DNA of 35,504 bases from Anaerolineae bacterium (GCA_017303735.1 JAFLCF010000022.1:1-35504); one strand, 5' to 3'. Shown: positions 1 through 9,331, numbered from the stretch's first letter. Numbers and translations: made by a program. Notes: generated by a model not told the origin, from the letters alone.

Positions 1-2
1 CG

Positions 3-947
3 GCACAAAACCTGGGTTTGGAATTGACTGCTGTTGTAAACCATAAAGCTGACTCAATGATCGAGTTTGGCAAACGCTTTGGCATCACACGCCAATATGA
101 AAATGTTGAAGCTATGCTCAAAGATGGGGGTGTGGATGCATTAGTGGTTTCCACGCCCAATTACCTGCACGCGCCACAGACAATTGCTGCTTTGAATGCA
201 GGTGTCCACGTGATGGTTGAGAAACCCATGGCGATGAATGCCGCCGAAGCGGAGAAAATGAATGCTGCCGCAGAAAAATCTGGCGCAACATTGATGGTGG
301 CGCACTGCTGGCGCTTTGACCCTGATGTGTTGTGGCTCAAAGAACAATCGTCGAAACTTGGCAAGATCATCCGCACGAAAGGCTATGGTGTGCATACCCA
401 TTGGGGACCTTCGGGCTGGTTCACGCAAAAACAATTTGCAGGCGGCGGCGCAATGGCAGATATGGGCATCCATGCTTTGGATACGGCTCGCTTTTTACTA
501 GGCGACCCACAGCCCGTTTCGGTCTACGCCAAGATCGGAACCTATTATAAAGATTTCGATGTGGACGATACAGGCATCATCATCGTCGAATGGGACAACG
601 GTGCAACGTCATACATTGAGTCAGGCTGGTGGCAGCCGCACATGGATGGTCCCGAAGCGGCGACGCAGTTGTATGGATTGAATGGTTTCGGGCAGTTGTT
701 TCCAACCAAATTGGTTCTGCCCAACGAAAAAGAACAAAAACTCGATGAGATCGAATCGGGTTTTGAATTCCCGCGCAAGGAACATTGTCCGCAAAGTTTG
801 TATGATGACCAGTTGAAATATTTTGTTGAATGTATTGAGAAAAAGCAAACGCCAAACCCCGGCGGCATGGAAGGGCTTATGAACATGAAGGTCGTAGACG
901 CGGCATATGAAAGTTCGAGTACTGGAAAAGTTATCAACATAAAATGA
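3..947 (+). CDS. Gfo/Idh/MocA-family NAD(P)-dependent oxidoreductase, 5' end cut by window
   Basis: The reading frame is open to the window edge, so the start codon and the N-terminal GxGxxG nucleotide-binding loop lie upstream. A TTG at position 18 is inside the gene. The visible part begins in the Rossmann fold, then has the family motif VEKPMA (bases about 210-230), followed by the C-terminal substrate domain with a GGGAMADMGIHALD stretch typical of MocA-type enzymes. Such enzymes oxidise or reduce sugars and inositols; some relatives (GH109) cleave glycosides using bound NAD. The substrate cannot be read from sequence. It leads the visible part of the sugar cluster, 48 bp before the PIG-L gene. 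Family assignment is firm and specificity unknown. Confidence 0.9.
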   Translation, partial: AQNLGLELTAVVNHKADSMIEFGKRFGITRQYENVEAMLKDGGVDALVVSTPNYLHAPQTIAALNAGVHVMVEKPMAMNAAEAEKMNAAAEKSGATLMVAHCWRFDPDVLWLKEQSSKLGKIIRTKGYGVHTHWGPSGWFTQKQFAGGGAMADMGIHALDTARFLLGDPQPVSVYAKIGTYYKDFDVDDTGIIIVEWDNGATSYIESGWWQPHMDGPEAATQLYGLNGFGQLFPTKLVLPNEKEQKLDEIESGFEFPRKEHCPQSLYDDQLKYFVECIEKKQTPNPGGMEGLMNMKVVDAAYESSSTGKVINIK

Positions 948-995
948 CCACAGACGACCGATCAGACGTCGGCGGTCTGCAGTCGAAAGGCAACC

Positions 996-1679
996 ATGAC
1001 AATCGAAACCATTCTTCCCATTCCCGATATTTTTTCTGCCAAACGCATCCTCTGCATCCAACCGCATTACGATGATAATGACATCGGCGCGGCAGGCATC
1101 CTCACCCAACTGGCAAAGAACGGCGCGGAAATTATTTACCTCACCGTCACCAACGACCTGATGGGCGTGGTCAACGATTCGCTTTCTAATGAAGAGGCGG
1201 CGCAGGCGCTCAAGCGTGACCAATTTGAAGCGGCGAAGATCGTTGGTGTGAAAGAGCAGTACTGGCTCGGCTATCCCGATGCGGGCGAGTACGATTACTT
1301 TGATGTACGCCGTGACCTGCTCAAATACATCCGCCTGCTCAAGCCTGACTTCATCTTTACCTGCGATCCGTGGCTAACCTACGAAGGACATCGTGACCAC
1401 ATCCAAACGGGATTAGCGACATCTGAAGCTGTTATGTTTGCGGGATTGACCAAGATCGCCTCCTCCGACCTCGAAATTGATTCGGCTTACGATGGGCATT
1501 CAATTCACGGGATAGCTTTCTACTTCACCCGCGAACCGAATGTAATCGCTGATATTTCTTCCACTTGGGAAGATAAGGTTGGCGTTTTGCGTTGCTATGA
1601 AGCACAATTCACCCCCGAAGACATGGAACAACTCGTCAATGCCATGGATGCCAAGTCTCAACAAGTGGCACATGGATAA
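996..1679 (+). CDS. PIG-L family de-N-acetylase (first copy)
   Basis: This 227-residue protein has the zinc-site signature of the PIG-L/LmbE fold. A PHYDDND stretch near residues 26-32 corresponds to the usual (A/P)HxDD motif. A distal GHRDH around residue 133 supplies the third metal ligand. Family members hydrolyse N-acetyl groups from GlcNAc-type sugars or thiol conjugates such as the mycothiol and bacillithiol precursors. There is no signal peptide, so it should be cytosolic. A second, divergent copy lies at 7181-7990 in the same operon, suggesting two different acetylated substrates or steps. The start is the ATG after a weak GAAAGG ribosome site. Confidence 0.88.
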   Translation: MTIETILPIPDIFSAKRILCIQPHYDDNDIGAAGILTQLAKNGAEIIYLTVTNDLMGVVNDSLSNEEAAQALKRDQFEAAKIVGVKEQYWLGYPDAGEYDYFDVRRDLLKYIRLLKPDFIFTCDPWLTYEGHRDHIQTGLATSEAVMFAGLTKIASSDLEIDSAYDGHSIHGIAFYFTREPNVIADISSTWEDKVGVLRCYEAQFTPEDMEQLVNAMDAKSQQVAHG

Positions 1680-1745
1680 TCATTTTCACGTGGCGAACCG
1701 TTGAAGGTTCTGCACACGAGTGCATTGCATATAGGAATATAAACC

Positions 1746-2726
1746 ATGAAAATCTGTATCGTCGGCGGCACGGGCAATATTAGCCAACCCATTGTCAAAC
1801 TTCTACTTGAAAAGGGACATGACGTTACCCTCTTCAATCGCGGGCAGAAAGCGCAAGCGCCCAAAGGGGTACACGTCATCACAGGAGACCGTCATAACCG
1901 CGAAGATTTTGAACGCAAGATGCAAGCGGAGAAATTCGATGCGGCAATCGACATGATCTGCTTTACCGCTGAAGACGCCGCTTCAAGCGTCCGCGCCTTT
2001 CGCGGAGTTGGCTGGTTCGTGCAAACTTCCACGGTTTGCACTTATGGTATTCAATATGATTACCTGCCTGTGGATGAGACCCACCCCTTACGCCCCAATA
2101 CTGAGTATGGGCGTAACAAGGTGGCGGCGGATCATGTCTATCTCGAAGCCTATCACCGCGAGAAGTTCCCAATCGTCATTATCAAACCGTCTACCACGTA
2201 TGGACCCGTGCAGGGCATGCTGCGCCAGATCTGCTGGGACTTCTCGTGGGTCGACCGCGTGAAGAAAGGCAAACCTGTCATTATCTGTGGCGATGGTTTT
2301 GCCATCCATCAACACCTGCATGTGGACGATATTGCTCATGCCTTCGTTGGTGTGATTGGCAAGGAACACACCATCGGGCAGGCATACAACGCCGTCAGCC
2401 GTGGATATTACACCTGGCTCGATTATCACAAACTGGCGAATAAGGTTCTTGGCAACGATGTTGAATTGATCGGTATTCCATTTGAAGATCTGAAGCGACT
2501 CAATGTGCCAGACATGGGCATTCTGGAAGATGAATTCGCTTTCAACGATTATTACTCTTCTGAAAAACTGTTCCGAGATGTGCCTGAGTTTCAGCCAAAG
2601 ATTTCGCTGGAGCAAGGCATGACCCAGGTCTTCGAGGTGATGGAACGCGAGGGGCGTATTCCCAATTCAGATTCATTAACTTGGGAAGATGCGATCATTG
2701 CTCGATACAAGAACCTGTACAGATAA
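1746..2726 (+). CDS. NAD-dependent epimerase/dehydratase (extended SDR)
   Basis: This 326-residue protein opens with the Rossmann motif GGTGNIS (residues 7-13) of extended short-chain dehydrogenases. A YGRNK motif is the catalytic YxxxK, and STVCTYG just before it supplies the conserved Ser/Thr. The family includes sugar-nucleotide 4-epimerases, dehydratases and reductases, so it probably modifies a sugar or nucleotide-sugar in the cytosol. It lies 66 bp after the PIG-L gene and 27 bp before the ChbG-like gene, in operon orientation. The ATG follows TAGGAATATAAACC, a modest ribosome site. The exact reaction cannot be inferred. Confidence 0.85.
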   Translation: MKICIVGGTGNISQPIVKLLLEKGHDVTLFNRGQKAQAPKGVHVITGDRHNREDFERKMQAEKFDAAIDMICFTAEDAASSVRAFRGVGWFVQTSTVCTYGIQYDYLPVDETHPLRPNTEYGRNKVAADHVYLEAYHREKFPIVIIKPSTTYGPVQGMLRQICWDFSWVDRVKKGKPVIICGDGFAIHQHLHVDDIAHAFVGVIGKEHTIGQAYNAVSRGYYTWLDYHKLANKVLGNDVELIGIPFEDLKRLNVPDMGILEDEFAFNDYYSSEKLFRDVPEFQPKISLEQGMTQVFEVMEREGRIPNSDSLTWEDAIIARYKNLYR

Positions 2727-2753
2727 ACTTTTGTTACCATAAGGAAAAAAAAC

Positions 2754-3653
2754 ATGAAACCAAATCCGTTTCTCAAAAAGCTGGGCTATACCGATACTGA
2801 CCGGCTCGTTGTCATCCACACCGATGATATTGGAATGTGTCATGCGTCAGTGCAGGCATTCAAAGACTTGTGGGCAGTTGGGACGATCACATCAGGCGCG
2901 GTGATGGTTCCGTGTCCGTGGTTCCCGGCAGTGGCGCAGATGTGTAAAGAAAATCCCGCCATGGACATGGGAGTCCATGCGACCTTGAATGCGGAGTGGG
3001 AAAGCTATCGGTGGGGACCCATTTCGGCAGGCGAAGCAGGCTCAGGGTTAAGGGATGAGGCGGGGTACTTCCATCAATGGCATCAAGCCGTATACGACAA
3101 TGCATCTGCGGAAGAAGTGGATGTTGAGGTCAATGCTCAGATCGAAAAGGCGTTGAAAGCAGATATTGACGTGACGCATGTCGATTCGCATATGGGCACG
3201 ATCATGAATCCAAAATTTATTCAATCGTATGTGCAGGCGGCAACCAAGCGTTTGTTGCCGAACTTTTTACCAAGGCTAGACGGTGTGGGAGTCGGGATGA
3301 TGGGGGTGAGTGAAGAGGACAAGGTGGCATACGCGCCGATCATGGAAATGCTTGAAGGCATTGGTGTGCCAACCATGGATGGCGTGCTGGCAATGCCGCT
3401 CGACCAGCCGAACGGACAAATGGAAACCGCCAAAAAATTGCTTGGCAGTTTGCCTGTAGGGATTACTCACTTTATATTGCATCCTTCCATTGATACGCCT
3501 GAGCTGCGCGCGATTGCTCCGGATTGGGAAAGCCGCGTAGCAAATTACGAAACCTTCATGAGTGATGAGTTGAAGAAGTTTATTGAAAGCGAAGGCATCA
3601 AACCGATCGGGTATCGGGCGATACGGGATGCGATGAGAGGAATCAGTAAGTAG
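2754..3653 (+). CDS. ChbG/YdjC-family carbohydrate deacetylase
   Basis: This 299-residue protein has the YdjC-fold metal site. An HTDDIGMC motif near residues 22-29 gives the Asp pair, a GVHATLNAEW stretch follows, and THVDSHMG near residue 143 carries further metal-ligand His residues. ChbG of E. coli removes an acetyl group from chitobiose and its phosphate. This relative likely deacetylates an N-acetylated oligosaccharide or glycoside. Its AAGGAAA ribosome site sits 8 bases before the ATG. It is the third predicted deacetylase of the cluster and the only one of this fold. The stop codon lies inside a heptad repeat (3642-3662). Confidence 0.85.
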   Translation: MKPNPFLKKLGYTDTDRLVVIHTDDIGMCHASVQAFKDLWAVGTITSGAVMVPCPWFPAVAQMCKENPAMDMGVHATLNAEWESYRWGPISAGEAGSGLRDEAGYFHQWHQAVYDNASAEEVDVEVNAQIEKALKADIDVTHVDSHMGTIMNPKFIQSYVQAATKRLLPNFLPRLDGVGVGMMGVSEEDKVAYAPIMEMLEGIGVPTMDGVLAMPLDQPNGQMETAKKLLGSLPVGITHFILHPSIDTPELRAIAPDWESRVANYETFMSDELKKFIESEGIKPIGYRAIRDAMRGISK

Positions 3654-3662
3654 TAATCGGTA
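3642..3662 (+). repeat. Heptad simple repeat at the end of the ChbG-like gene
   Basis: Three 7-bp units, ATCAGTA, AGTAGTA and ATCGGTA, run end to end. They supply the last codons and the TAG stop of the upstream gene. Similar heptads occur at 5982-6002, 6760-6794 and 9325-9352. Confidence 0.6.
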
Positions 3663-3681
3663 AATTGCCAAAGGAGTTTAC

Positions 3682-5025
3682 ATGACCACCACCGAATTCA
3701 AAACCAGCACAAAGACCCGCATGATGTATTCGCTGATGAGCCTGGGCGTGGCGACGCCTGCCGAGGCGGTGGCGGGCATCATTGCGTTTTACATCGTGGA
3801 TGTGAAGAACCTGCCTACTGAATGGTTCGCGACGTTCTGGTTCTTTTACACGATCTATAACGCCATCAACAACCCAATGCTTGGGTACATGTCTGACCGT
3901 ACTCGTTCGCGGTGGGGCAGACGTATTCCGTATGTGTTGTTTGGTGGGTTGCCATATGCAGCGGCATTTGCGCTGTTGTTCACGGCTCCCTTCGATGGCA
4001 AAGATAATCCGCTTGGATTGTTGATCTACTTTGGTGCGGCAATCGTAGTGTGGGAGACTTGTTACACAGCATTTGCCACAGGTTATTACGGCTTGTTGCC
4101 CGAAATGTTTGGCGATTACGGCGAGAGGACCGATGTTGCTGCCAAGATGAATATTTTTCAAACCGTGGCGTTGGTCTTGGGCGCTGCCATGCCGCCGCTT
4201 CTTGCGGATATTTTGGGTTGGTCTGGCATGGCAACGGCATTGGCAGTCATTTCAGTCATCGCCATTTATGCGGGTTACCCTGCGTTATTTGAACGCTCTG
4301 ACTTGAAAACCGACACCAGCTTTCCGTTCATACAGGCGTTGAAATATACATTCGCAAATCGCAGTTATCTCACCGCCGCGGGCGCGCAGATGATGCGTTT
4401 TGTTGCAACAGGCACATTGCAAACGGGCATCTTGTTCTATCTCAAATATAGCCTCAAAGTGGATGAAAGCCTGGCGACGGTCATTTTGGGGATTGCCTTT
4501 GTCGTTGCCATGTTCTCGCTCTATCCCTGGCGTAATTGGGTGGCGAATAAACTCGACTCGCGCCGCACGCTCATGCTTGCCAATGCGATCATGATTCTGG
4601 GTATTGTGCCGATGGGCTTTTCTCCCAACATCAATTTCACCTATGCGGCTTCGATCATCCTCGGCATTGGCTTGGGCGGACTTATTCTCATTGGTGATGT
4701 CATCATGGCAGAGGTGGTGGACGAAGACGAAGTGAAGACGGGGCATCAACGCGCAGGCATGTACTTCGGCATGAGCGGATTTCTCATCACACTCAGCGGA
4801 CTTGTTGTGTCGTCGGTGTTTGGTCTCATCATGCCCGCGTTTGGATACGATACGTTGCTCGAAGTCCAGCCGCCGAGCGTGGATCTCGGTTTTCGCATCT
4901 TTCTAACCGTACCCACGTCCATTGGCTTTTTGCTGGCAATCTTTTTGCTGTGGCTGTATCCGCTGCATGGGAAATATTTGCAAGAGATCAAAGATACATT
5001 GAAGAACAAAAGAGGCGAAGGATAA
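3682..5025 (+). CDS. MFS sugar:cation symporter, GPH family
   Basis: This 447-residue integral membrane protein has about twelve hydrophobic segments. The loop after helix 2 (YMSDRTRSRWGRRIPY) is the signature of the glycoside-pentoside-hexuronide:cation symporters, the MelB/XylP type. It would bring a glycoside or its monomer into the cell, coupled to Na+ or H+. A strong AAAGGAG site lies 7 bases before the ATG. Its stop codon directly abuts the start of the kinase gene, implying uptake followed by phosphorylation. The substrate is unknown; an acetylated amino-sugar conjugate is the contextual guess. Confidence 0.88.
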   Translation: MTTTEFKTSTKTRMMYSLMSLGVATPAEAVAGIIAFYIVDVKNLPTEWFATFWFFYTIYNAINNPMLGYMSDRTRSRWGRRIPYVLFGGLPYAAAFALLFTAPFDGKDNPLGLLIYFGAAIVVWETCYTAFATGYYGLLPEMFGDYGERTDVAAKMNIFQTVALVLGAAMPPLLADILGWSGMATALAVISVIAIYAGYPALFERSDLKTDTSFPFIQALKYTFANRSYLTAAGAQMMRFVATGTLQTGILFYLKYSLKVDESLATVILGIAFVVAMFSLYPWRNWVANKLDSRRTLMLANAIMILGIVPMGFSPNINFTYAASIILGIGLGGLILIGDVIMAEVVDEDEVKTGHQRAGMYFGMSGFLITLSGLVVSSVFGLIMPAFGYDTLLEVQPPSVDLGFRIFLTVPTSIGFLLAIFLLWLYPLHGKYLQEIKDTLKNKRGEG

Positions 5026-6000
5026 ATGCGTTATTTTCTAGGGATCGATGTTGGTTCGTCCAAAACTCATACCCTGATCGTGGATGAAAACGGTCAGTGC
5101 GTGGGCTTTGGCAAGGCGGGCGGAGGCAATCATCAAGGTGTGGGGTATGAAGGCACACATCGTGTGATGCAAGTGTCTTTCGACGAAGCGTTGAAAACTT
5201 CAGGCGTAGACAAGACGCAGATCGCTGGGGCAGGCTTCGGCGTGGCAGGATACGATTTTCCATCTGATAGAGAAGCGCATTTGCAGGAGATCACACAGTT
5301 GGGATTATCCTGCCCGGTGGAGATTGTCAACGATGGCGTGAACGGTTTGCTTGCAGGCGCCACACGCGGCATCGGCGTGAATGTTACGGCGGGGTCGTCG
5401 AACAATGCGCGTGGACGGAACAAGCATGGCAAAGAGGGACGCATTGTGGGCAATGGTTCTGCGTTTGGCGAACAGGGCGGCGGCATTGAGATCGTGCAAC
5501 ATGGTTTGCAAAAGGTCAACCATGCGTGGATCAAACGCATCCCACCGACCGCGCTGACTCAAATTTATCTTGAAGCCACGGGCGCAAAGAACGAGATGGA
5601 TCTGATGGAAGGGCTTTCGAATGAGCAATATCATTTGTTCCCTTTCATTGCGGTTCAGATTATTCAAGCTGCGCGTGATGGCGACATTGCTGCGCAGGAT
5701 GTGATTCGTTGGGCGGGTGAAGAATTGGGCTGGCTGGCTGTTGCGGTGGCGCGTCAGATCGAAATGGAAAACGATGAAGTGGAAGTGATTCAATCCGGCA
5801 GTGTCTTTGAAGCGGGCGAGATCATCACCACACCCATGAAGGATGTTGTGCTCAAGCATTGCCCCAAGGCAAAATTGATTCGGCTCGATGGTCCGCCAGT
5901 GGTGGGGGCGGTGCTGCTTGGTATGGAACAGGCGGGCTTCGATGGATATGCCGTGCGCGATGTGATAGTGAAGACCGCAAAATTAGTAATCAGTAACTAG
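5026..6000 (+). CDS. BadF/BadG/BcrA-type sugar kinase (N-acetylglucosamine-kinase-like)
   Basis: This 324-residue protein belongs to the ASKHA superfamily. The phosphate-1 loop GIDVGSSKTHTLIVD lies at residues 6-20. A phosphate-2-like AGSSNNARG segment and a GNGSAFGEQGGG stretch correspond to the BadF/NAGK glycine-rich region, and a C-terminal PPVVGAVLLG adenosine motif is present. Close enzymes phosphorylate GlcNAc or glucosamine. The ATG immediately follows the TAA of the symporter. The stop falls in a heptad repeat that also contains the first codon of the next reading frame. Kinase function is likely and the sugar specificity is inferred from context. Confidence 0.8.
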   Translation: MRYFLGIDVGSSKTHTLIVDENGQCVGFGKAGGGNHQGVGYEGTHRVMQVSFDEALKTSGVDKTQIAGAGFGVAGYDFPSDREAHLQEITQLGLSCPVEIVNDGVNGLLAGATRGIGVNVTAGSSNNARGRNKHGKEGRIVGNGSAFGEQGGGIEIVQHGLQKVNHAWIKRIPPTALTQIYLEATGAKNEMDLMEGLSNEQYHLFPFIAVQIIQAARDGDIAAQDVIRWAGEELGWLAVAVARQIEMENDEVEVIQSGSVFEAGEIITTPMKDVVLKHCPKAKLIRLDGPPVVGAVLLGMEQAGFDGYAVRDVIVKTAKLVISN

Positions 6001-6002
6001 TG
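5982..6002 (+). repeat. Heptad simple repeat at the kinase/ceramidase junction
   Basis: Units ATTAGTA, ATCAGTA and ACTAGTG lie end to end. They encode the kinase C-terminus and its TAG stop, and resemble the repeat at 3642-3662. Confidence 0.6.
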
Positions 6003-6011
6003 GAACCAATT

Positions 6012-7184
6012 ATGAAAATCGGATATGCACAAAACGTAATCACACCGTCGCTTGATAAACCTGTTTATCTTGCGGGCTTCGGGCAAAACCGTCGCGCCGC
6101 GACCATCCATGATGATCTGTATGCGCGCGCGCTTGCCATTCAAACCGAGCAAACTACATTGGTCTTGGTTGCACTCGATCTGATCGGTTTCTTTCGAGCA
6201 GATGTTTACGAAGTGATCGAGAAAGTAAATCGTCCTGACGTGCAGATCGTCATCGCATCCACCCACACCCATCACGGACCCGACACCATGGGGATTTGGG
6301 GACCGGATGATATGACTTGCGGTGTGGATGCAGAGTACATGATTGGCATCAAGCAAAAAATAGTGGATGTAATTCGCGCGGCTCTTTCCGCGCTCACGCC
6401 TGCTTCTGTTAAATGGGCCTCGGTTCTCGTCCCAGGCTTGGTCAAGAACACCCGCAACCCCGAGATTCTCGATGACGAGTTGACGTTGTTGCAGTTCACG
6501 ACCACAGACGGCAGACCGCTGGTGACGATGTTTAATTTCCCATGTCATCCCGAGGCACTGTGGGAGCATAACCCCGACATCACATCAGATTATGTCCATT
6601 ATTTGCGAGAAGAAGTAGAAAAGCAGACGGGCGCTCCGTGTATTTTCTTCGTTGGTGCGTTGGGCGGTATGCTGACTCCTGATGTAAAGAATCATTCGTT
6701 TGAAGAAGCCGAATTCATGGGAAGGAAGTTGGCGGGGGAGGGATTGAAGGCGTTGAGTGCAGTTGATAGTAGCCAGTTGACAGTTGTCAGCAGTGAGAAG
6801 CGCATCATCAAAGCCAAACTCACCAACATCCTGTATAAACTTGCTTTTGGACGAAAACTTTTGCCTGACGTGCGCGATCAAAAAGGCTGTCTCACATCTG
6901 AAGTCAACCTCATCAAGATTGGCGGGTTGTGGCTGGCAACGGTTCCAGGGGAGCTACTGCCGAAGTTGGGCTTGCAGCTCAAAGCGTGGATGAAAGAGGC
7001 GGGAGCGCAGGTCACAGGCGTGATCGGGCTGGCGAACGACGAGATGGGGTACATCCTGCCGGTTGAAGATTTCAAATACCCATTGAATCCGTTCAAGCCT
7101 GGCAAGCATTATGAAGAAACGAATTCGATTGGCAAGGATATTGCACCGAAGGTGATGGGCGGGTTGAAGGAACTGCTGAAATGA
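6012..7184 (+). CDS. Neutral/alkaline ceramidase-like hydrolase
   Basis: This 390-residue protein matches the N-terminal catalytic region of neutral ceramidases. It has an opening YAQNVITPSLDKPVYLAGF-type strand, the zinc motif THTHHGPD (residues about 84-91) and an FNFPCHPE segment further on. Characterised relatives cleave the amide bond of ceramide; many bacterial single-domain homologues in sugar operons are uncharacterised. No signal peptide is seen, so a cytosolic amide or lipid-like substrate is plausible. I chose the ATG at 6012 over the in-frame GTG at 6000 because it starts the conserved region and has TGGAA before it. A heptad repeat is inserted in frame at 6760-6794. It overlaps the next gene by ATGA. 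Confidence 0.8.
   Translation: MKIGYAQNVITPSLDKPVYLAGFGQNRRAATIHDDLYARALAIQTEQTTLVLVALDLIGFFRADVYEVIEKVNRPDVQIVIASTHTHHGPDTMGIWGPDDMTCGVDAEYMIGIKQKIVDVIRAALSALTPASVKWASVLVPGLVKNTRNPEILDDELTLLQFTTTDGRPLVTMFNFPCHPEALWEHNPDITSDYVHYLREEVEKQTGAPCIFFVGALGGMLTPDVKNHSFEEAEFMGRKLAGEGLKALSAVDSSQLTVVSSEKRIIKAKLTNILYKLAFGRKLLPDVRDQKGCLTSEVNLIKIGGLWLATVPGELLPKLGLQLKAWMKEAGAQVTGVIGLANDEMGYILPVEDFKYPLNPFKPGKHYEETNSIGKDIAPKVMGGLKELLK
6760..6794 (+). repeat. In-frame heptad repeat inside the ceramidase-like gene
   Basis: Five 7-bp units are seen: CAGTTGA, TAGTAGC, CAGTTGA, CAGTTGT, CAGCAGT. They translate to a polar Ser/Gln/Val/Thr linker (around SSQLTVVSS) that looks foreign to the enzyme fold and is probably a surface loop. 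Thirty-five bases add no net frame change because flanking bases complete the codons. Confidence 0.6.
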
Positions 7185-7990
7185 AGACCGCCATGATGAT
7201 CGCCCCACATGCGGATGATGCTGCGGCATTTTGCGGCGCCACGCTTGCCAAACTTTCTGCACAAGGCTGGCATGTGATTCTCGTCCGTGTGACGGATGAT
7301 CAGAAAGATTCGATCGGATATTCGGTTGAAGAGACGATCAAGATCAATACACAAGAGATGCACGACGCTGCAAAGATATTGGGCATTCAAGAAATTGTCG
7401 AACTCGGCTTCATGACCGACAGCCTGGCAGACGTGCCGTTGGGAAGTTTGCGTGAACGTTTTGTGTATTTGTTTCGCAAACACAAGCCGTATGCTGTTTT
7501 TACCTTTGACCCGTTTGGTTTGTATGAAGGCAATCAGGATCATACGCGTGTGGCGCAGGCAGTGGAAGAAGCGTTTTGGGTTGCGTGCTTTGATAAACAT
7601 TATCCAGAACATTTCACGGATGGGCTTGAACCTTTCTCGGTGTGTGAGCGCTGGTATTTTGCGCGGCAACTGCCCGAGATCACTCATTATGAAGATGTGA
7701 CTGAAACCATCGACAAAAAGACCATGGCGTTATGTGCGCATCGTGAAATGATGAGAAACACCATCAATCAGACGCGCTTGCAATTAAAGACCTACGGCAA
7801 ACGCATGGCGATGCTCGATGAAGCCATGGATGGTGACATGTCGCAACTGTTGGGCATGGTCATGCAAAACGATGGTAGGGCAATGGCGCAGAAGGCGGGC
7901 TGGGAGGATGGCAGGTTTGCAGAGGCATTTCGCAAATCGCGGTTTGGGGATATGGAAGAATTATTTGAAATGATGGCGGAAGACCTGTAG
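7181..7990 (+). CDS. PIG-L family de-N-acetylase (second copy)
   Basis: This 269-residue protein has the zinc motif APHADDAAAFCG at about residues 7-18, the AHxDD site in which the usual Glu after DD is replaced by Ala. A distal NQDHTRVAQA motif gives the third ligand. The ATG overlaps the ceramidase stop (ATGA), so the two are translationally coupled. It is longer than and divergent from the copy at 996-1679, with an extra C-terminal helical segment rich in Met and Glu. Role: hydrolysis of an N-acyl group from a sugar or conjugate. The coupling suggests it acts directly before or after the ceramidase-like enzyme. Confidence 0.87.
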   Translation: MKTAMMIAPHADDAAAFCGATLAKLSAQGWHVILVRVTDDQKDSIGYSVEETIKINTQEMHDAAKILGIQEIVELGFMTDSLADVPLGSLRERFVYLFRKHKPYAVFTFDPFGLYEGNQDHTRVAQAVEEAFWVACFDKHYPEHFTDGLEPFSVCERWYFARQLPEITHYEDVTETIDKKTMALCAHREMMRNTINQTRLQLKTYGKRMAMLDEAMDGDMSQLLGMVMQNDGRAMAQKAGWEDGRFAEAFRKSRFGDMEELFEMMAEDL

Positions 7991-7993
7991 GCT

Positions 7994-9331
7994 ATGCCAA
8001 ACATTGTAATCATCGGCGGCGGATCGTACACATGGGGACCCACCTTCATGCGTGACATTTTCGCCACGCCCGAACTGGCTGGCTCGACCCTGATTCTGCA
8101 CGACATTGCCCAAGACCGCATGGACCTGGTATATGCACTTGGGCAAAAAATGATTCAGGATTTTAACCTGAACTTCCATCTGGAAAAAACGCTCTCGCTT
8201 GAAGAAGCCCTGCAAGGCGCAGACTTTGTCATCCTGACCATCACCACAGGCAGACTCGAGTCCATGCGCCCTGACTTGGAAATTCCCGCCAAATATGGCA
8301 TCAAACAATCAGTGGGTGACACCACAGGTCCAGGCGGGTTAGTGCGAGCCCTGCGGAATATTCCCGTCGTTGCTGAGATCGGGCGCAAAGTGATGGAGGT
8401 CTGCCCGAACGCGCTCTTCCTCAATTACACCAATCCCATGACCGTGCTGACGCGCACGCTTGCCATGCAGGGAGTGAAGGTCGTCGGCTTGTGTCACGAG
8501 TGGATCGGCGTGCGCGAAAAACTGGCGCAAATTTTCGACACTCAGCCTGAGAAAGTCTCTGCGAAAATTGCGGGTGTGAATCATCTCATCTGGGTCACGG
8601 ATCTGTATGCCGATGGCAAACGTGTATGGGATGAAATCCCTGCTGTTGCTGAAAAGATTCTCAACGGTGAGATCAAAGTGGACGAAGAAGACACGTCCGT
8701 TTTTACGGATCATGCCAAAGTGAAATCCACCTTGTTCCAGTTGTACGGCGCGCTGCCTGCCGCAGGTGACCGTCATATCGCCGAGTTCTTTCCACATTTC
8801 ATTAATGAGACCACCAACTGGGGTGCGGATTATGACGTTAAGTTGACCAGCATTGAAGATCGTGAGTCGCTCGAAGCTTTTGCGAAGATGATGATCGATT
8901 CTGTGCTGCGCGGTGAGACGGATATTAAGCCGTTCATGGCGGATATTTCCACTGAAGCAGCGAACAAGATCATCCGCGCTGTCACCTGTAATGAAACCTA
9001 TGTTGGCATTATGAACCTTCCCAATGTAGGTCAAATTTCTAATTTGCCTCACAACGCAGTGGTCGAGACTTATGGCGTCATTGACGTAACAGGCGCACGC
9101 GCCACTGCATATGGTGAAGTTCCTGCGGGCGTACAGAACGTCTTACATAAACATATCTCAAATCAAGAGATGACCGTCCAAGCCGCGCTGAGCGGAGATT
9201 GGGACTTGGCATTGCAGGTCTTGTTGAACGATCCGCTTTCCAGCCGTTTGACCATCCCACAGGCAAAACAAATGCTTGAAGAAATGTTGGTAGCCAACAA
9301 GCCATATATGCCGCAATTTTTTCAATCGTAA
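7994..9331 (+). CDS. Glycoside hydrolase family 4 (NAD+- and Mn2+-dependent)
   Basis: This 445-residue protein has the GH4 layout. The Rossmann start is IIGGGSYTWGP (residues 6-16), followed by GDTTGPGG near 108-115 and NYTNPM near 144-149. Cys167 (in GLCHEW) and His197 (in GVNHLIW) match the metal-binding Cys/His pair of the family. GH4 enzymes oxidise C3 of the sugar transiently, eliminate the aglycone and reduce again, and can act on either anomer. The GDTTGPGG type resembles alpha-galactosidase or glucuronidase members more than 6-phospho-glucosidases, but this is a recollection. It starts 3 bp after the PIG-L stop with no clear ribosome site, so coupling is likely. Confidence 0.9.
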   Translation: MPNIVIIGGGSYTWGPTFMRDIFATPELAGSTLILHDIAQDRMDLVYALGQKMIQDFNLNFHLEKTLSLEEALQGADFVILTITTGRLESMRPDLEIPAKYGIKQSVGDTTGPGGLVRALRNIPVVAEIGRKVMEVCPNALFLNYTNPMTVLTRTLAMQGVKVVGLCHEWIGVREKLAQIFDTQPEKVSAKIAGVNHLIWVTDLYADGKRVWDEIPAVAEKILNGEIKVDEEDTSVFTDHAKVKSTLFQLYGALPAAGDRHIAEFFPHFINETTNWGADYDVKLTSIEDRESLEAFAKMMIDSVLRGETDIKPFMADISTEAANKIIRAVTCNETYVGIMNLPNVGQISNLPHNAVVETYGVIDVTGARATAYGEVPAGVQNVLHKHISNQEMTVQAALSGDWDLALQVLLNDPLSSRLTIPQAKQMLEEMLVANKPYMPQFFQS

